A DNA stretch of 64,000 nucleotides from Salsuginibacillus kocurii DSM 18087 (GTDB lineage: Bacteria; Bacillota; Bacilli; Bacillales; Marinococcaceae): assembly GCF_000377705.1 (NCBI RefSeq), contig NZ_KB898623.1, positions 62,001 to 126,000 of the forward strand, written 5' to 3'. This document shows positions 8,665 through 17,393 of the stretch, one piece after another. The notes beneath the pieces were generated by a model, which saw only the letters and a list, made by a program, of their open reading frames with translations, was not told the origin of the DNA and made no database searches. Numbering within the stretch: position 1 is the stretch's first letter; each line of letters opens with the position of its first letter. The position numbers were made by a program, and so were the translations under genes.

Positions 8665-9720
8665 CTAGGAACCTCTATGTTCATTGAGGTAATCAATAGC
8701 TTCCTGCAACGTCTCCACCGGGACAATCTCCATAGCCGTATCTATGTTTTCAGCTGCTTCAGCTGCCTCCAGGTAGTTCGAACCTTCTTCATCTTCATCA
8801 GCCGGGGTAAAAAAGATATCAATGCCAGCTTGGTCAGCTGCTACAACTTTTTGACTGACACCGCCAATCCGCCCTACATTTCCCCCTTCATCTATGGAAC
8901 CGGTCCCTGCTATATTAAGGTCACCGGTTAAATCCTGCTCCGTAACCTGGTCATATATTTCAAGTGAAAACATAAGACCTGCTGAAGGCCCGCCGATAGC
9001 ACCGGCATCAATATCTACTGACGGGTCAAAGCTTACTTCCCGGTCGGCAACAGGATATTGAATACCTAATCCGACTTGACCATCCGTTGCCATTTCGCCA
9101 GGGAAAGGCTCCATTTGTACAATTTCATCAAATCGTTCTCCGTCCCGCTCAATTGTTAATTGAACTTCATCTCCTTCTTCTTTTCCTTCCAGCTGGGCGT
9201 GCAATTGCTCTAGTGTCTCAATCTCGACTTCATCAATAGCACGTATATAATCTCCATTCTCTAAATAGTTGGCTCCATCCATTCCTTCAACTACTTGCGT
9301 CACTAGAATCCCTAATGGCTCCATGTCTACTTCCAGGCCTGCAGCCTCGTAAGCTGACAATTTAGAAGCCTCTTGCGAACTAGTCATCAACATTGTCTGC
9401 CTATGCTGATAATCCTCGTCTGTTTCGCCTTCTTGCAGTAAAGCATCTTCGTGAGTTAACGTTCTGTAATCACTAAACTGTGACCATACATATAGAAAAG
9501 GATTTGCCCGTTGCTGTTGAATCGTTGTTAAATAGAAATCCCCTTCTTGTTCTTCCATACCCTCGACTTCTATAAATTGGTCCAGCGCTAATGCATCCCC
9601 GGGCTGGGAATAATAATAAGGGAGCGGGATTTGATATATGGCAAGCATAATTAGGAGGATGAAAACAGTTAACCAGTATTTAGGCATCGGCTTGGGTTTC
9701 TGTTGATTCGGTTGATTCAT
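8665..9720 (-). CDS. ylbL: YlbL, membrane-anchored PDZ/Lon-type serine protease (SepM family)
   Basis: An N-terminal membrane anchor (residues 15-35) is followed by an extracellular PDZ domain (about 125-200) and a Lon-like protease domain. The Ser-Lys dyad is visible as Ser246 in GGPSAGL and Lys291 in GGVSQK. Relatives cleave extracytoplasmic substrates; streptococcal SepM processes a pheromone, and YlbL has been linked to checkpoint recovery in B. subtilis. The exported part is very acidic. The ATG lies inside the end of ylbK (41-bp overlap) after AAGGAG, so the two are translationally coupled. Confidence 0.93.
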   Translation of the reverse strand: MNQPNQQKPKPMPKYWLTVFILLIMLAIYQIPLPYYYSQPGDALALDQFIEVEGMEEQEGDFYLTTIQQQRANPFLYVWSQFSDYRTLTHEDALLQEGETDEDYQHRQTMLMTSSQEASKLSAYEAAGLEVDMEPLGILVTQVVEGMDGANYLENGDYIRAIDEVEIETLEQLHAQLEGKEEGDEVQLTIERDGERFDEIVQMEPFPGEMATDGQVGLGIQYPVADREVSFDPSVDIDAGAIGGPSAGLMFSLEIYDQVTEQDLTGDLNIAGTGSIDEGGNVGRIGGVSQKVVAADQAGIDIFFTPADEDEEGSNYLEAAEAAENIDTAMEIVPVETLQEAIDYLNEHRGS

Positions 9721-10501
9721 GATTGAGCTCCTTCCACTCCGAAATTTTTTCTTTTATTGTAGGAATTAAGCGCTCAGTTTCTTCTCTTCCCGCAGCTATT
9801 AGTTTCTCACTCTCTTCAAATTCAAAGGTGTGATGCCGTGTGGTGATAGGGCGAATAATAGCGTCTGCATTAATTTCTTTTTCCTGCATCAATTCCCGTC
9901 CCATGATTTCCATGCTTTGCATAATCACGTCATAGATCGAAGTGATCTCAATATTTTCTTCAAAAAAAGAAACATCTACAGCTATGGTTACGTCAACATC
10001 CTGCTCTTTCAATGTACTAGCCGGTACTCGGTCAATGACGCCCCCATCAACGCACCACTTCTCACCGATCTTTTCTGGGACAAAAATACCTGGAATTGAG
10101 ATGCTCGCCCGTACAGCCTGTTCTACCTCTCCCTCCTTAAACAACACTTGTTCTCCTTGCTTTAAGTCCGTAGCTACTATGGTAGTTGGAATATCCAATT
10201 CTTCTAGCTTTTTGTTTTTTACTAGCATAGCAATGACTTGTTTTAGCCGATTACCTTGAATCAATCCCATTTTTGGCACAGTAAAGTCCAGATAGTAACG
10301 TTTACGAAACAATTTAGCTAGTTTTTCAAGGTCAGAAGGGGTTTGACCAGCTGCATACAGACAACCAATGAGCGCTCCTATACTGGAGCCTACAATATAG
10401 TGTACCGGGATCTCATGTTCTTCAAGCACTTGTAAAACGCCAATATGAGCAATTCCTCGTGCGCCTCCCGATCCTAAAGCTAAACCAATCTTCGGAAACA
10501 T
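9680..10501 (-). CDS. ylbK: YlbK, patatin-like phospholipase/NTE-family hydrolase
   Basis: A cytoplasmic serine hydrolase of the patatin family, 273 residues. The oxyanion loop GSGGARG is at residues 10-16, the nucleophile elbow GSSIG gives Ser40, and the second catalytic residue lies in the DGG motif of CVDGGVIDRVP, completing a Ser-Asp dyad. The lipid substrate is unknown. The ATG at 10501 is six bases from GGAGGG, better than the in-frame TTG at 10507. It is first in a two-gene unit with ylbL and diverges from ylbJ. Confidence 0.92.
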   Translation of the reverse strand: MFPKIGLALGSGGARGIAHIGVLQVLEEHEIPVHYIVGSSIGALIGCLYAAGQTPSDLEKLAKLFRKRYYLDFTVPKMGLIQGNRLKQVIAMLVKNKKLEELDIPTTIVATDLKQGEQVLFKEGEVEQAVRASISIPGIFVPEKIGEKWCVDGGVIDRVPASTLKEQDVDVTIAVDVSFFEENIEITSIYDVIMQSMEIMGRELMQEKEINADAIIRPITTRHHTFEFEESEKLIAAGREETERLIPTIKEKISEWKELNHESTESTETQADA

Positions 10502-10698
10502 GTTCAACCCTCCGGTTCTCTTTCCATTTACATTCCTATTCTATTTTATCATCTCATACGTATAGTGATGACAGCCCTGTCCACTTCGTTCAACGAATAC
10601 TCACAATTCATGTTAGTTGCTCTCTTTTGAGAGTCCTTTGGCATTCCAGCCATACAGTACGTCCATGGGTAGAAGTTATAAGGAGGTTTCATTTACAG

Positions 10699-11895
10699 GT
10701 GGTCCGATCTAGATTTTATTCCTTACTTATAGGATGTGTTACATTTACATTTGTTATTGCTTTAATCGTTGATTCAGAAACATCATTTGAAGCATCCATG
10801 CGCGGTATGACGATGTGGTGGGAGATCGTCTTCCCAACACTACTTCCTTTTTTTATTATGTCAGAATTACTCCTTGCCTTCGGTGTTGTTCATTTTATCG
10901 GTACATTGGTAGAGCCGGTCATGCGCCCTTTATTTCGTGTTTCTGGGTCCGGGGGCTTTGTGTGGATTTTAGGAATGGCTTCAGGCTACCCCGCGGGAGC
11001 TAGATTTACGCTTAGACTATGGGAGCGCGGCGACATTTCAACCACAGAAGCTGAACGGTTAGTTGCATTCACGAATGCAGCTAATCCCTCATTTTTAGTT
11101 GGGGCTGTAGCCGTAGGTTTTTTTCATGAACCAGCTCTTGGTGTACTGCTGCTGATTGCTCATTACAGTGCAAATGCACTAGTAGGCATAAGCATGCGTT
11201 TTTATGGAAAAACTCCTTCCCTTGCTCATAAAAAAGGCAGAGTTTCATTAATGGTTGCATTTGAACGTATGCATCAAAACCGTATTAAAGAATTGCGCCC
11301 CATTGGAGAAATCTTAAGCGATGCCGTGGAAAGTTCCGTACGTACCTTGCTCATGGTTGGAGGCTTCATGATTTTTTTCTCTGTAGTCGTTGAGCTGGCC
11401 ACTTCATTACAGGCGTTAGTTCTGCTTAGCCAATTTCTTCATATTATTACTTCTTTAGCTGGCCTTCCTCAAGCTATGGATAGTGCGATTGTAGCTGGGT
11501 TATTCGAGATGACTCTTGGAGCAAACCTCATTAGTCAAACTACAGGTGTCACGCTCAAAGAACAAGCAATAGCAGCTAGTTTTGTCTTAGGATGTTCCGG
11601 CCTTTCCATCCAAGCTCAAGTTGCCAGTATGTTGGCTAAAACGCCAATCCGTTTAACTCCTTTTTTCTTTGCCCGCTTACTGCACGGTCTCTTAGCTGCC
11701 CTTCTCACTTATTTGCTATGGCCGTTTTTAAATATTGAGGCAAACATGGAGACATCACGAAGTGTAGTTGCCTCGCCACTAGAGTCATTTACCTTCTCCC
11801 ATTTCGGCTGGGTCGAAGTATTATGTACCTTTTTATTAATTTTTACAGTACTACGCTCATTAAATAGACAGCGCCAACCTCGTAAAACAATATAA
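10699..11895 (+). CDS. ylbJ: YlbJ, sporulation integral membrane protein
   Basis: A polytopic nucleoside-recognition (Gate-domain) membrane protein required in B. subtilis for normal spore cortex. The most recognisable stretch is MWWEIVFPTLLPFFIMSELL, then FGVVHFIG and EPVMRPLFRVSGSGG. Eight or more hydrophobic segments follow. I place the start at the GTG at 10699, after AAGGAGGT, giving 398 residues like the B. subtilis protein; the frame stays open upstream for 80 codons of non-homologous sequence. Confidence 0.9.
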   Translation: MVRSRFYSLLIGCVTFTFVIALIVDSETSFEASMRGMTMWWEIVFPTLLPFFIMSELLLAFGVVHFIGTLVEPVMRPLFRVSGSGGFVWILGMASGYPAGARFTLRLWERGDISTTEAERLVAFTNAANPSFLVGAVAVGFFHEPALGVLLLIAHYSANALVGISMRFYGKTPSLAHKKGRVSLMVAFERMHQNRIKELRPIGEILSDAVESSVRTLLMVGGFMIFFSVVVELATSLQALVLLSQFLHIITSLAGLPQAMDSAIVAGLFEMTLGANLISQTTGVTLKEQAIAASFVLGCSGLSIQAQVASMLAKTPIRLTPFFFARLLHGLLAALLTYLLWPFLNIEANMETSRSVVASPLESFTFSHFGWVEVLCTFLLIFTVLRSLNRQRQPRKTI

Positions 11896-11963
11896 ACATT
11901 TGATAATGTTAACAGTCTAAGGGCATACTAACGGCGGTTATAGCAAAGAAAAAGGTGATAATT

Positions 11964-12437
11964 TTGCTTTTCAATATAGTGATCGGGTGCTTAATTCCGT
12001 GGGTCTTTCTCTTCCTATTATATAAAAAGTCTCCTAAAATAACCGTCTTAATCCTCCCTTTAGGCATTTCTTTAGCATTTCTTGCGAACAATTGGGGAGA
12101 CGGGATTTTTTGGATAGTGACCCCATATGTCGAAGTAAACCCTTCTCTTTCATCATTTGCTTGGAACATAGGATACTTTCCGTTTTTAGCATGCATATTT
12201 GCTTATATTACAGTTAAAAAAACTTTGAATAGCGTGGTCCTCGTTTTGGCCTTTTCAGTTACGACTACATTTGCAGAACTAATGAGCGTAACGATAGGCA
12301 GAGTCTCCTACTATAACGGTTGGACCATCAGCCTCACCTTTTTGGTTTATCTAACATCCTTTCTCATAACCTTAGGCTATGTCCATGTACTATCCAAATT
12401 TAAAATACTACATGTACCCAGTCCAGATGGCGGGTAA
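11964..12437 (+). CDS. CBO0543-family small membrane protein
   Basis: About 157 residues with five hydrophobic segments; the beginning (LLFNIVIGCLIPWVF) and GWTISLTFLVYL near residue 120 resemble the CBO0543 family of unknown function found in spore-forming Firmicutes. I favour the TTG at 11964, six bases after AAAGGTG, over the ORF start at 11955, which lies within the ribosome site. It follows ylbJ by 68 bp on the same strand and may be read from the same promoter. Confidence 0.65.
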   Translation: MLFNIVIGCLIPWVFLFLLYKKSPKITVLILPLGISLAFLANNWGDGIFWIVTPYVEVNPSLSSFAWNIGYFPFLACIFAYITVKKTLNSVVLVLAFSVTTTFAELMSVTIGRVSYYNGWTISLTFLVYLTSFLITLGYVHVLSKFKILHVPSPDGG

Positions 12438-12789
12438 ACGCTAAAACAAATTTCTAAATTAAGAGGGAATAAATCTTCACTTCGGAAAGGGCTTACGGAA
12501 GGTATAAAGAAGAGAAGTGAGCCGCTGTTCTAGCTGAACAAACACTTTAAAATGAAAGTACTACTCCCCCGTCATAGAAGAGGATACAATTAAAAAGTTA
12601 ACACCTAAGTAAACAGCGATGAATTTAAACGAGAAGCGATGAGAGGAAGGTATTTATAGACGGAAGTTCTTTACACAGGAGCTGCTCCAAAAAGGGAGAG
12701 CTCCTGTGTAACTATGTATAGTTATTGTGGTGCCTGCAAAAAGGGCTAGCAAAGCACTCTACACCCACAAACAAAATGATAAATCCGCA
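12438..12789. other. Intergenic region between CBO0543-family gene and coaD
   Basis: No credible gene in 352 bp. The only clear structure is the hairpin at 12671-12711, annotated separately. Confidence 0.6.
12671..12711 (-). terminator. Hairpin downstream of coaD
   Basis: Arms TTACACAGGAGCT and AGCTCCTGTGTAA pair perfectly over 13 bp around a 15-nt loop. It is 80 bp past the coaD stop and between convergent genes. It lacks a strong T-tract, so its terminator role is inferred from position. Confidence 0.55.
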
Positions 12790-13862
<1,073 letters not shown>

Positions 13863-13939
13863 AAGCTCCGCCCTCTTTCTTTAAGCCAAAACATAACCTT
13901 CCTCACGCTAATACTTCTTACACTTTCCATGTTTCTTAT

Positions 13940-14122
13940 GATTTATTGAATAAAACATTCTAATCTTGCTCATACTTGAAAACAGACAACATGACTAGGT
14001 GTTGTTTAAACCGCAATGTTCTTTTGCTCCCCCCAAAAGAACATACTCCGGTTTCTCCTCTCCCTTACAATTGTCCATACAATCTGGACCAGCTGCTCCC
14101 TAGCTTGGAGCAGCTTTTTTTT
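13940..14122 (+). ncRNA. Candidate structured RNA ending in an intrinsic terminator
   Basis: Three hairpins lie in a row without a coding gene: ACAACA/TGTTGT (13986-14005), a perfect 11-bp stem ATGTTCTTTTG/CAAAAGAACAT (14016-14044), and the terminator at 14091-14122. No gene lies upstream on the plus strand, since rsmD points the other way, so the terminator must end a short transcript from this gap or attenuate the gene at 14343. I see no convincing promoter, so boundaries are rough. Confidence 0.4.
14091..14122 (+). terminator. Strong plus-strand rho-independent terminator
   Basis: AGCTGCTCC and GGAGCAGCT pair over 9 bp around a 7-nt loop and are followed directly by eight or more T residues. 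The T-tract is on the plus strand only. Confidence 0.85.
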
Positions 14123-14342
14123 ATTTTCAGCTACTGAAAAAAGTTCTGTTAAAATTAGAGCTGATATTTTGTCCATGGCTTCTTACGTCACATACGGAGC
14201 TGGAGCCTCGCTTATAACCCAAACGCCTCGGTCATAACAAGCCTTCTATAACCTCTTCATACATGCGTGCATGATTTAGGGTACAGTTTTCTCTTTCTTT
14301 CGTGATAAAGTAGATGCATACATAAAAAAGGAGTCGAAAGAA

Positions 14343-14729
14343 ATGATACAGCGATTTATTGAACTAGGCACCGGATATGGCGATATTTATGAATTGATCG
14401 AAATTCTTCACCATCAAAACAACCGTATACAGGCTGTCCTTCAGCTAAATGCACAGAGCGGCAATTCTACTGTCGTTTCATATGTTGCCATCCTTAAACC
14501 AGCTCAACAAAAATTTCAGCCATTATATATTTGCCGAGAAGGCATTCCAAACCCAGCATATACACAAAATGAGAGAAGCCGGCTGATTGACGAAGCCGTT
14601 TCAGCAAACGGCTTATATATTCAGGAATTGGATGTTAAACATTCTTCTGAATTTGCTGAACCTCAGCTTTATTACCAGTATTTAATCGGGATTCTCCGGA
14701 TGAGCCGAATCATTGACCCTCTCACTTAA
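14343..14729 (+). CDS. DUF7147-like conserved protein
   Basis: A 128-residue soluble protein of unknown function. FIELGTGYGDIYELIEI at the start, KFQPLYICREGIPNP in the middle and FAEPQLYYQYLIGILRM near the end resemble a conserved Bacillus family that I remember as DUF7147. AAGGAG lies nine bases before the ATG. Its stop codon overlaps that of ylbG by four bases, tail to tail. The structured segment upstream may affect its expression. Confidence 0.7.
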   Translation: MIQRFIELGTGYGDIYELIEILHHQNNRIQAVLQLNAQSGNSTVVSYVAILKPAQQKFQPLYICREGIPNPAYTQNERSRLIDEAVSANGLYIQELDVKHSSEFAEPQLYYQYLIGILRMSRIIDPLT

Positions 14730-15004
14730 TGGGAAGACGTCTGTTCTTCGGTCTCGGCTTTTAAATTGGCAATGGTGTTAGAGGTTTCTATTTGAACCTG
14801 GGGCCGATACGACCAATCAATTTGGGTAACAAAAGGAAGAGATTCTAAATCTGCAGCCACATGCTCTGCCTCCTCAGCATCGCAATAAAGGATTGCATAT
14901 TTCATTCGTTTTGATACGTAGTGAACATTTCCGTATTTACGCAATTGTCGTGCTTTTTTTGTCGATCGCAACCAGACGGAGAGCCCTTGTCTACTTTTAT
15001 ACAT
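14726..15004 (-). CDS. ylbG: YlbG, DUF2129-family protein
   Basis: A 92-residue cytoplasmic protein matching YlbG: RQGLSVWLRSTKKARQLRKY then GNVHYVSKRMKYAILYCD. Its function is unknown. The ATG at 15004 follows AAAGGGTGG; the in-frame upstream start at 15064 has no ribosome site. It overlaps the convergent DUF7147 gene by four bases at the stop codons. In B. subtilis ylbG directly follows ylbF, but here ylbF lies some 15 kb away. Confidence 0.9.
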   Translation of the reverse strand: MYKSRQGLSVWLRSTKKARQLRKYGNVHYVSKRMKYAILYCDAEEAEHVAADLESLPFVTQIDWSYRPQVQIETSNTIANLKAETEEQTSSH

Positions 15005-15170
15005 ATATTCCACCCTTTGCTCTCTGTTTACGTTAAGTCTAGCACGGGTAACGTATATCGACAATCAGGAGACTAAATGATTATTAAAATCAGGGTTTTG
15101 CTCTCTTTTTGTAAATTTGGCAGCACCTTTAAAGGTAGAATGGAGTTGGGTGAATTAGGGGGGGGAGCGG

Positions 15171-15482
15171 ATGACACTAGAAGCTATGTACGCCCAATTA
15201 GAATCACAATTAGCATATACCTTCGGCAAATTCAATGTAAAACACAGAATGGCTGGAGGGGTTCATTTTTTTTACCTGCCGGCTCACAACGAACTTGAAT
15301 ACAAATTACAAAAAACTGCAGCCCGTGTAATCCAAGGCAAACAGCTGCAAGCAAATATTCATTATTCCCGTTATGATCCTGGGCAAGATCAGCACATTTA
15401 TAGGGTGAGCTTTGTGGTCCCGCTGAAGAAACGTTTCTGCTGCGGGAATGGCTGCACTGATTGTATACGCCTTAAGAGATGA
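15171..15482 (+). CDS. Uncharacterised 103-residue protein with C-terminal cysteine motif
   Basis: I do not recognise a family with confidence. The protein is soluble and slightly basic, and ends in CCGNGCTDCIRLKR, four cysteines within nine residues that could hold a metal or cluster. GGVHFFYLPAHNELEYKL forms the middle. The ATG at 15171 follows a run of G (GGGGGGGAGCGG) serving as ribosome site. It is divergent from ylbG. Confidence 0.6.
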   Translation: MTLEAMYAQLESQLAYTFGKFNVKHRMAGGVHFFYLPAHNELEYKLQKTAARVIQGKQLQANIHYSRYDPGQDQHIYRVSFVVPLKKRFCCGNGCTDCIRLKR

Positions 15483-15616
15483 ATTTTATTAATAAGCAAC
15501 ATTCATGCATTAAATTATTATTAACAAAGGTAAGATTCTTCCATTACTAGCTTGGCAAGCATCCGTTCATGCCAGAAGCATCTGCCCCCTGTGCTTACAT
15601 TTTAAGTGCCAATAAA

Positions 15617-15650
15617 AAAGCGAAGGCGAACACTATGACCCCTTCGCTTT
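15617..15650 (-). terminator. Rho-independent terminator of the small membrane gene at 15670
   Basis: AAAGCGAAGG and CCTTCGCTTT pair over 10 bp; on the minus strand the stem is followed by TTTT. Confidence 0.8.
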
Positions 15651-15669
15651 GAAGCACATTCTGTTAATA

Positions 15670-15921
15670 TTAAATGGCAAAGCCAACTGCTAAAATGGCG
15701 GAAATAATTCCTACACTTAATAACACTCCATTGATCATGGTCTTTCGGTTAGATTTTGCCATCCAAACTAAGAAAATGACAAGGACAGCCAATGCGGCCA
15801 TAAACAAGCTTCCTAATAGAAAATCAAGTCCACCGTAGCGGCTCCATTCAAAGACTAGAGCTAAACACCAGGCAACAAATAAAGCAATTGCCCCGAGTGA
15901 TAATCCTTTTTGCATACTCAT
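15670..15921 (-). CDS. Small integral membrane protein, unknown function
   Basis: An 83-residue protein with three predicted membrane helices (about 9-26, 34-53 and 62-81) and a short basic loop KSNRKT. No family is recognised. The ATG at 15921 has CAGGTGAA upstream; a second ATG two codons on is equally possible. Codon use looks native and a dedicated terminator follows, so I treat it as a real gene. Confidence 0.6.
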   Translation of the reverse strand: MSMQKGLSLGAIALFVAWCLALVFEWSRYGGLDFLLGSLFMAALAVLVIFLVWMAKSNRKTMINGVLLSVGIISAILAVGFAI

Positions 15922-16022
15922 AATTGTTTCACCTGCTTCGACGAAATCTTTTTCTCCGTTTATTTTACACGATTCCTTTTCTTTACGCGAGTCTTATTCC
16001 TTTATAGCAAGGAGGAAGCCAG

Positions 16023-16217
16023 TTGTCTGCTGATTGGACACTTTCTTATATGAAAGAAGTATATTATTCTTACTCAGGAGAGAAGGAGTTCCCTTTAACA
16101 GAAGAAGAACTATTACAGCTAAAAAACCACATTGACGAGCGTTTGCGTACAGAGACTGATACGCCAGAATTCGAAATTATTCACGATTGTATTTATGCTT
16201 ATTTTAACGGCGATTAA
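16023..16217 (+). CDS. YqzH-like small protein
   Basis: A 64-residue acidic protein resembling YqzH: FPLTEEELLQLKNHIDERL and a C-terminal IIHDCIYAYFNG. The start is TTG after AAGGAGGAAG. In B. subtilis yqzH lies next to yqjQ and close to proI; here too it abuts the SDR gene and proB/A/C follow, which supports the identification. Its 3' end overlaps the SDR gene by 14 bp, tail to tail. The function is unknown. Confidence 0.65.
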   Translation: MSADWTLSYMKEVYYSYSGEKEFPLTEEELLQLKNHIDERLRTETDTPEFEIIHDCIYAYFNGD

Positions 16218-16992
16218 TTTTTTTCATAAACAAGGGTTTCGATAATGTCTCAACAAAACGTGGAGATAAGCTATAAAAGAAGGCCGCAATGTTCATCCAG
16301 CGCGGCAGGTTTACTTCGCGTTTTGGCTTGTCTACAGCTCTTGCTATATGCTCAGCAGCTGTAGATGGAGATATGAGCCAGCGCCCTACTGCTTCCTCAT
16401 AACCCCCGCTTGGGTCAGCCTTTTGTAAAAATGGGGTTTTTACAGGGCCATAATTGACTGCGGTTACATATACATGGTTCCCCACCTCCATCCGCAATAC
16501 GTTCGTATAAGCGAGCATGGCATGCTTACTAGCAGCATAAACTGCCGACTTTGGAGTGGGAAGCTTCCCGGCCTGAGAAACTACATTTATAATATGCCCT
16601 TGATTACTTTCTTTTAAAAACGGAAGTAAGTTGTTAACCAGTGCGATTCCACCAAGTACGTTTACTTGGAACGTTTCCTCAGCCGTATGCATATCTATTT
16701 GTTCTATTTCCTGAAATACCCCATAACCCGCATTATTAATCAAAACATCAGGAGAATAGTTATTGTCTTGAATCCACTTAATTAACTGACTCCGGTCTTT
16801 TTCTTTTGTAATGTCACAAGCAAAAAAGGACGGTTGATATCCTGATTGTTCATAAATATACGCACTAACTTCGGCCAGTTTCTTTGACGAGCGTGCCACT
16901 AAAACGGGCGAATGGCCGTTTTGGGCAAGCAGCAAAGCTGTTTCTTTGCCAATTCCACTTGATGCACCGGTTACCCACACTTCTCGTCTCAC
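16204..16992 (-). CDS. YqjQ-like short-chain dehydrogenase/reductase
   Basis: A classical SDR: cofactor motif TGASSGIGKE at residues 9-18, NNAGYG near 87, catalytic Ser before YAASKH (Tyr and Lys near 152-156). A C-terminal extension (PRWMNIAAFFYSLSPRFVETL) resembles membrane-associated SDRs such as YqjQ. The substrate is unknown. The GTG at 16992 follows GGAGGTGG. Position beside a YqzH-like gene and the proline genes supports orthology to YqjQ. Confidence 0.85.
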   Translation of the reverse strand: MRREVWVTGASSGIGKETALLLAQNGHSPVLVARSSKKLAEVSAYIYEQSGYQPSFFACDITKEKDRSQLIKWIQDNNYSPDVLINNAGYGVFQEIEQIDMHTAEETFQVNVLGGIALVNNLLPFLKESNQGHIINVVSQAGKLPTPKSAVYAASKHAMLAYTNVLRMEVGNHVYVTAVNYGPVKTPFLQKADPSGGYEEAVGRWLISPSTAAEHIARAVDKPKREVNLPRWMNIAAFFYSLSPRFVETLSKPLFMKKINRR

Positions 16993-17058
16993 GCAGCCAC
17001 CTCCTCGTTATGCAGCTTATTCATTTTTACGAATATCGTAAATAGGCAGCGAGAATGA

Positions 17059-17087
17059 TTGCACATCTCTTCAACTAATGATAAAGT
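17059..17087 (+). promoter_or_regulatory. Promoter of the proBAC operon
   Basis: TTGCAC, 17 bp spacer, TAAAGT. The expected start near 17094 places it directly ahead of the T-box leader. Confidence 0.55.
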
Positions 17088-17093
17088 ATTCAT

Positions 17094-17365
17094 CAAATGA
17101 TACACAAACGATACATTGCATCATATAAATAAAAAGCGAAGAAAGGATCAAGTAAGCTGAAACCAAGCATTAGAGAGCGAAATCCACGGCTGGAAGATTT
17201 CGTGCCACTGCATCGGCTGAACCTGTCCCGGAGCTAGCAAGCAAACTTGCTCGCACGTCAGCGATATTGACGATTAAGGGGATGCATGAACCTTGCATGC
17301 ATCAACCAAAGGTGGTACCGCGGAACACCCTCCGTCCTTTGTAACAGGACAGAGGGTGTTTTTTG
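17094..17365 (+). promoter_or_regulatory. T-box leader (tRNA-Pro sensing) upstream of proB
   Basis: The conserved T-box sequence AAGGTGGTACCGCGG is at 17309-17323, followed by a terminator stem ACACCCTCCGTCCT/AGGACAGAGGGTGT (17325-17359) with a T-tract. Upstream stem I carries GCTGAACCTGTCC, in which CCT (17222-17224) is the likely specifier codon for proline. Uncharged tRNA-Pro would stabilise the antiterminator and allow proB-proA-proC transcription. The specifier choice fits the downstream genes but was not folded by computer. Confidence 0.9.
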
Positions 17366-17393
17366 TTTCAGTTTAGAACAAGGAGCGAAAAAA

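Noticed and set aside
10640-10660. CATACAGT as a possible sigma-E -10 element ahead of ylbJ
   Set aside because: No matching -35 element at the right distance, so not reported as a promoter.
11909-12196. 95-codon minus-strand frame opposite the CBO0543-family gene
   Set aside because: No ribosome site, and the plus-strand protein has the family pattern.
14016-14237. 73-codon plus-strand frame between rsmD and the DUF7147 gene
   Set aside because: It starts inside a hairpin, crosses a strong terminator and lacks a ribosome site; an RNA explanation is better.
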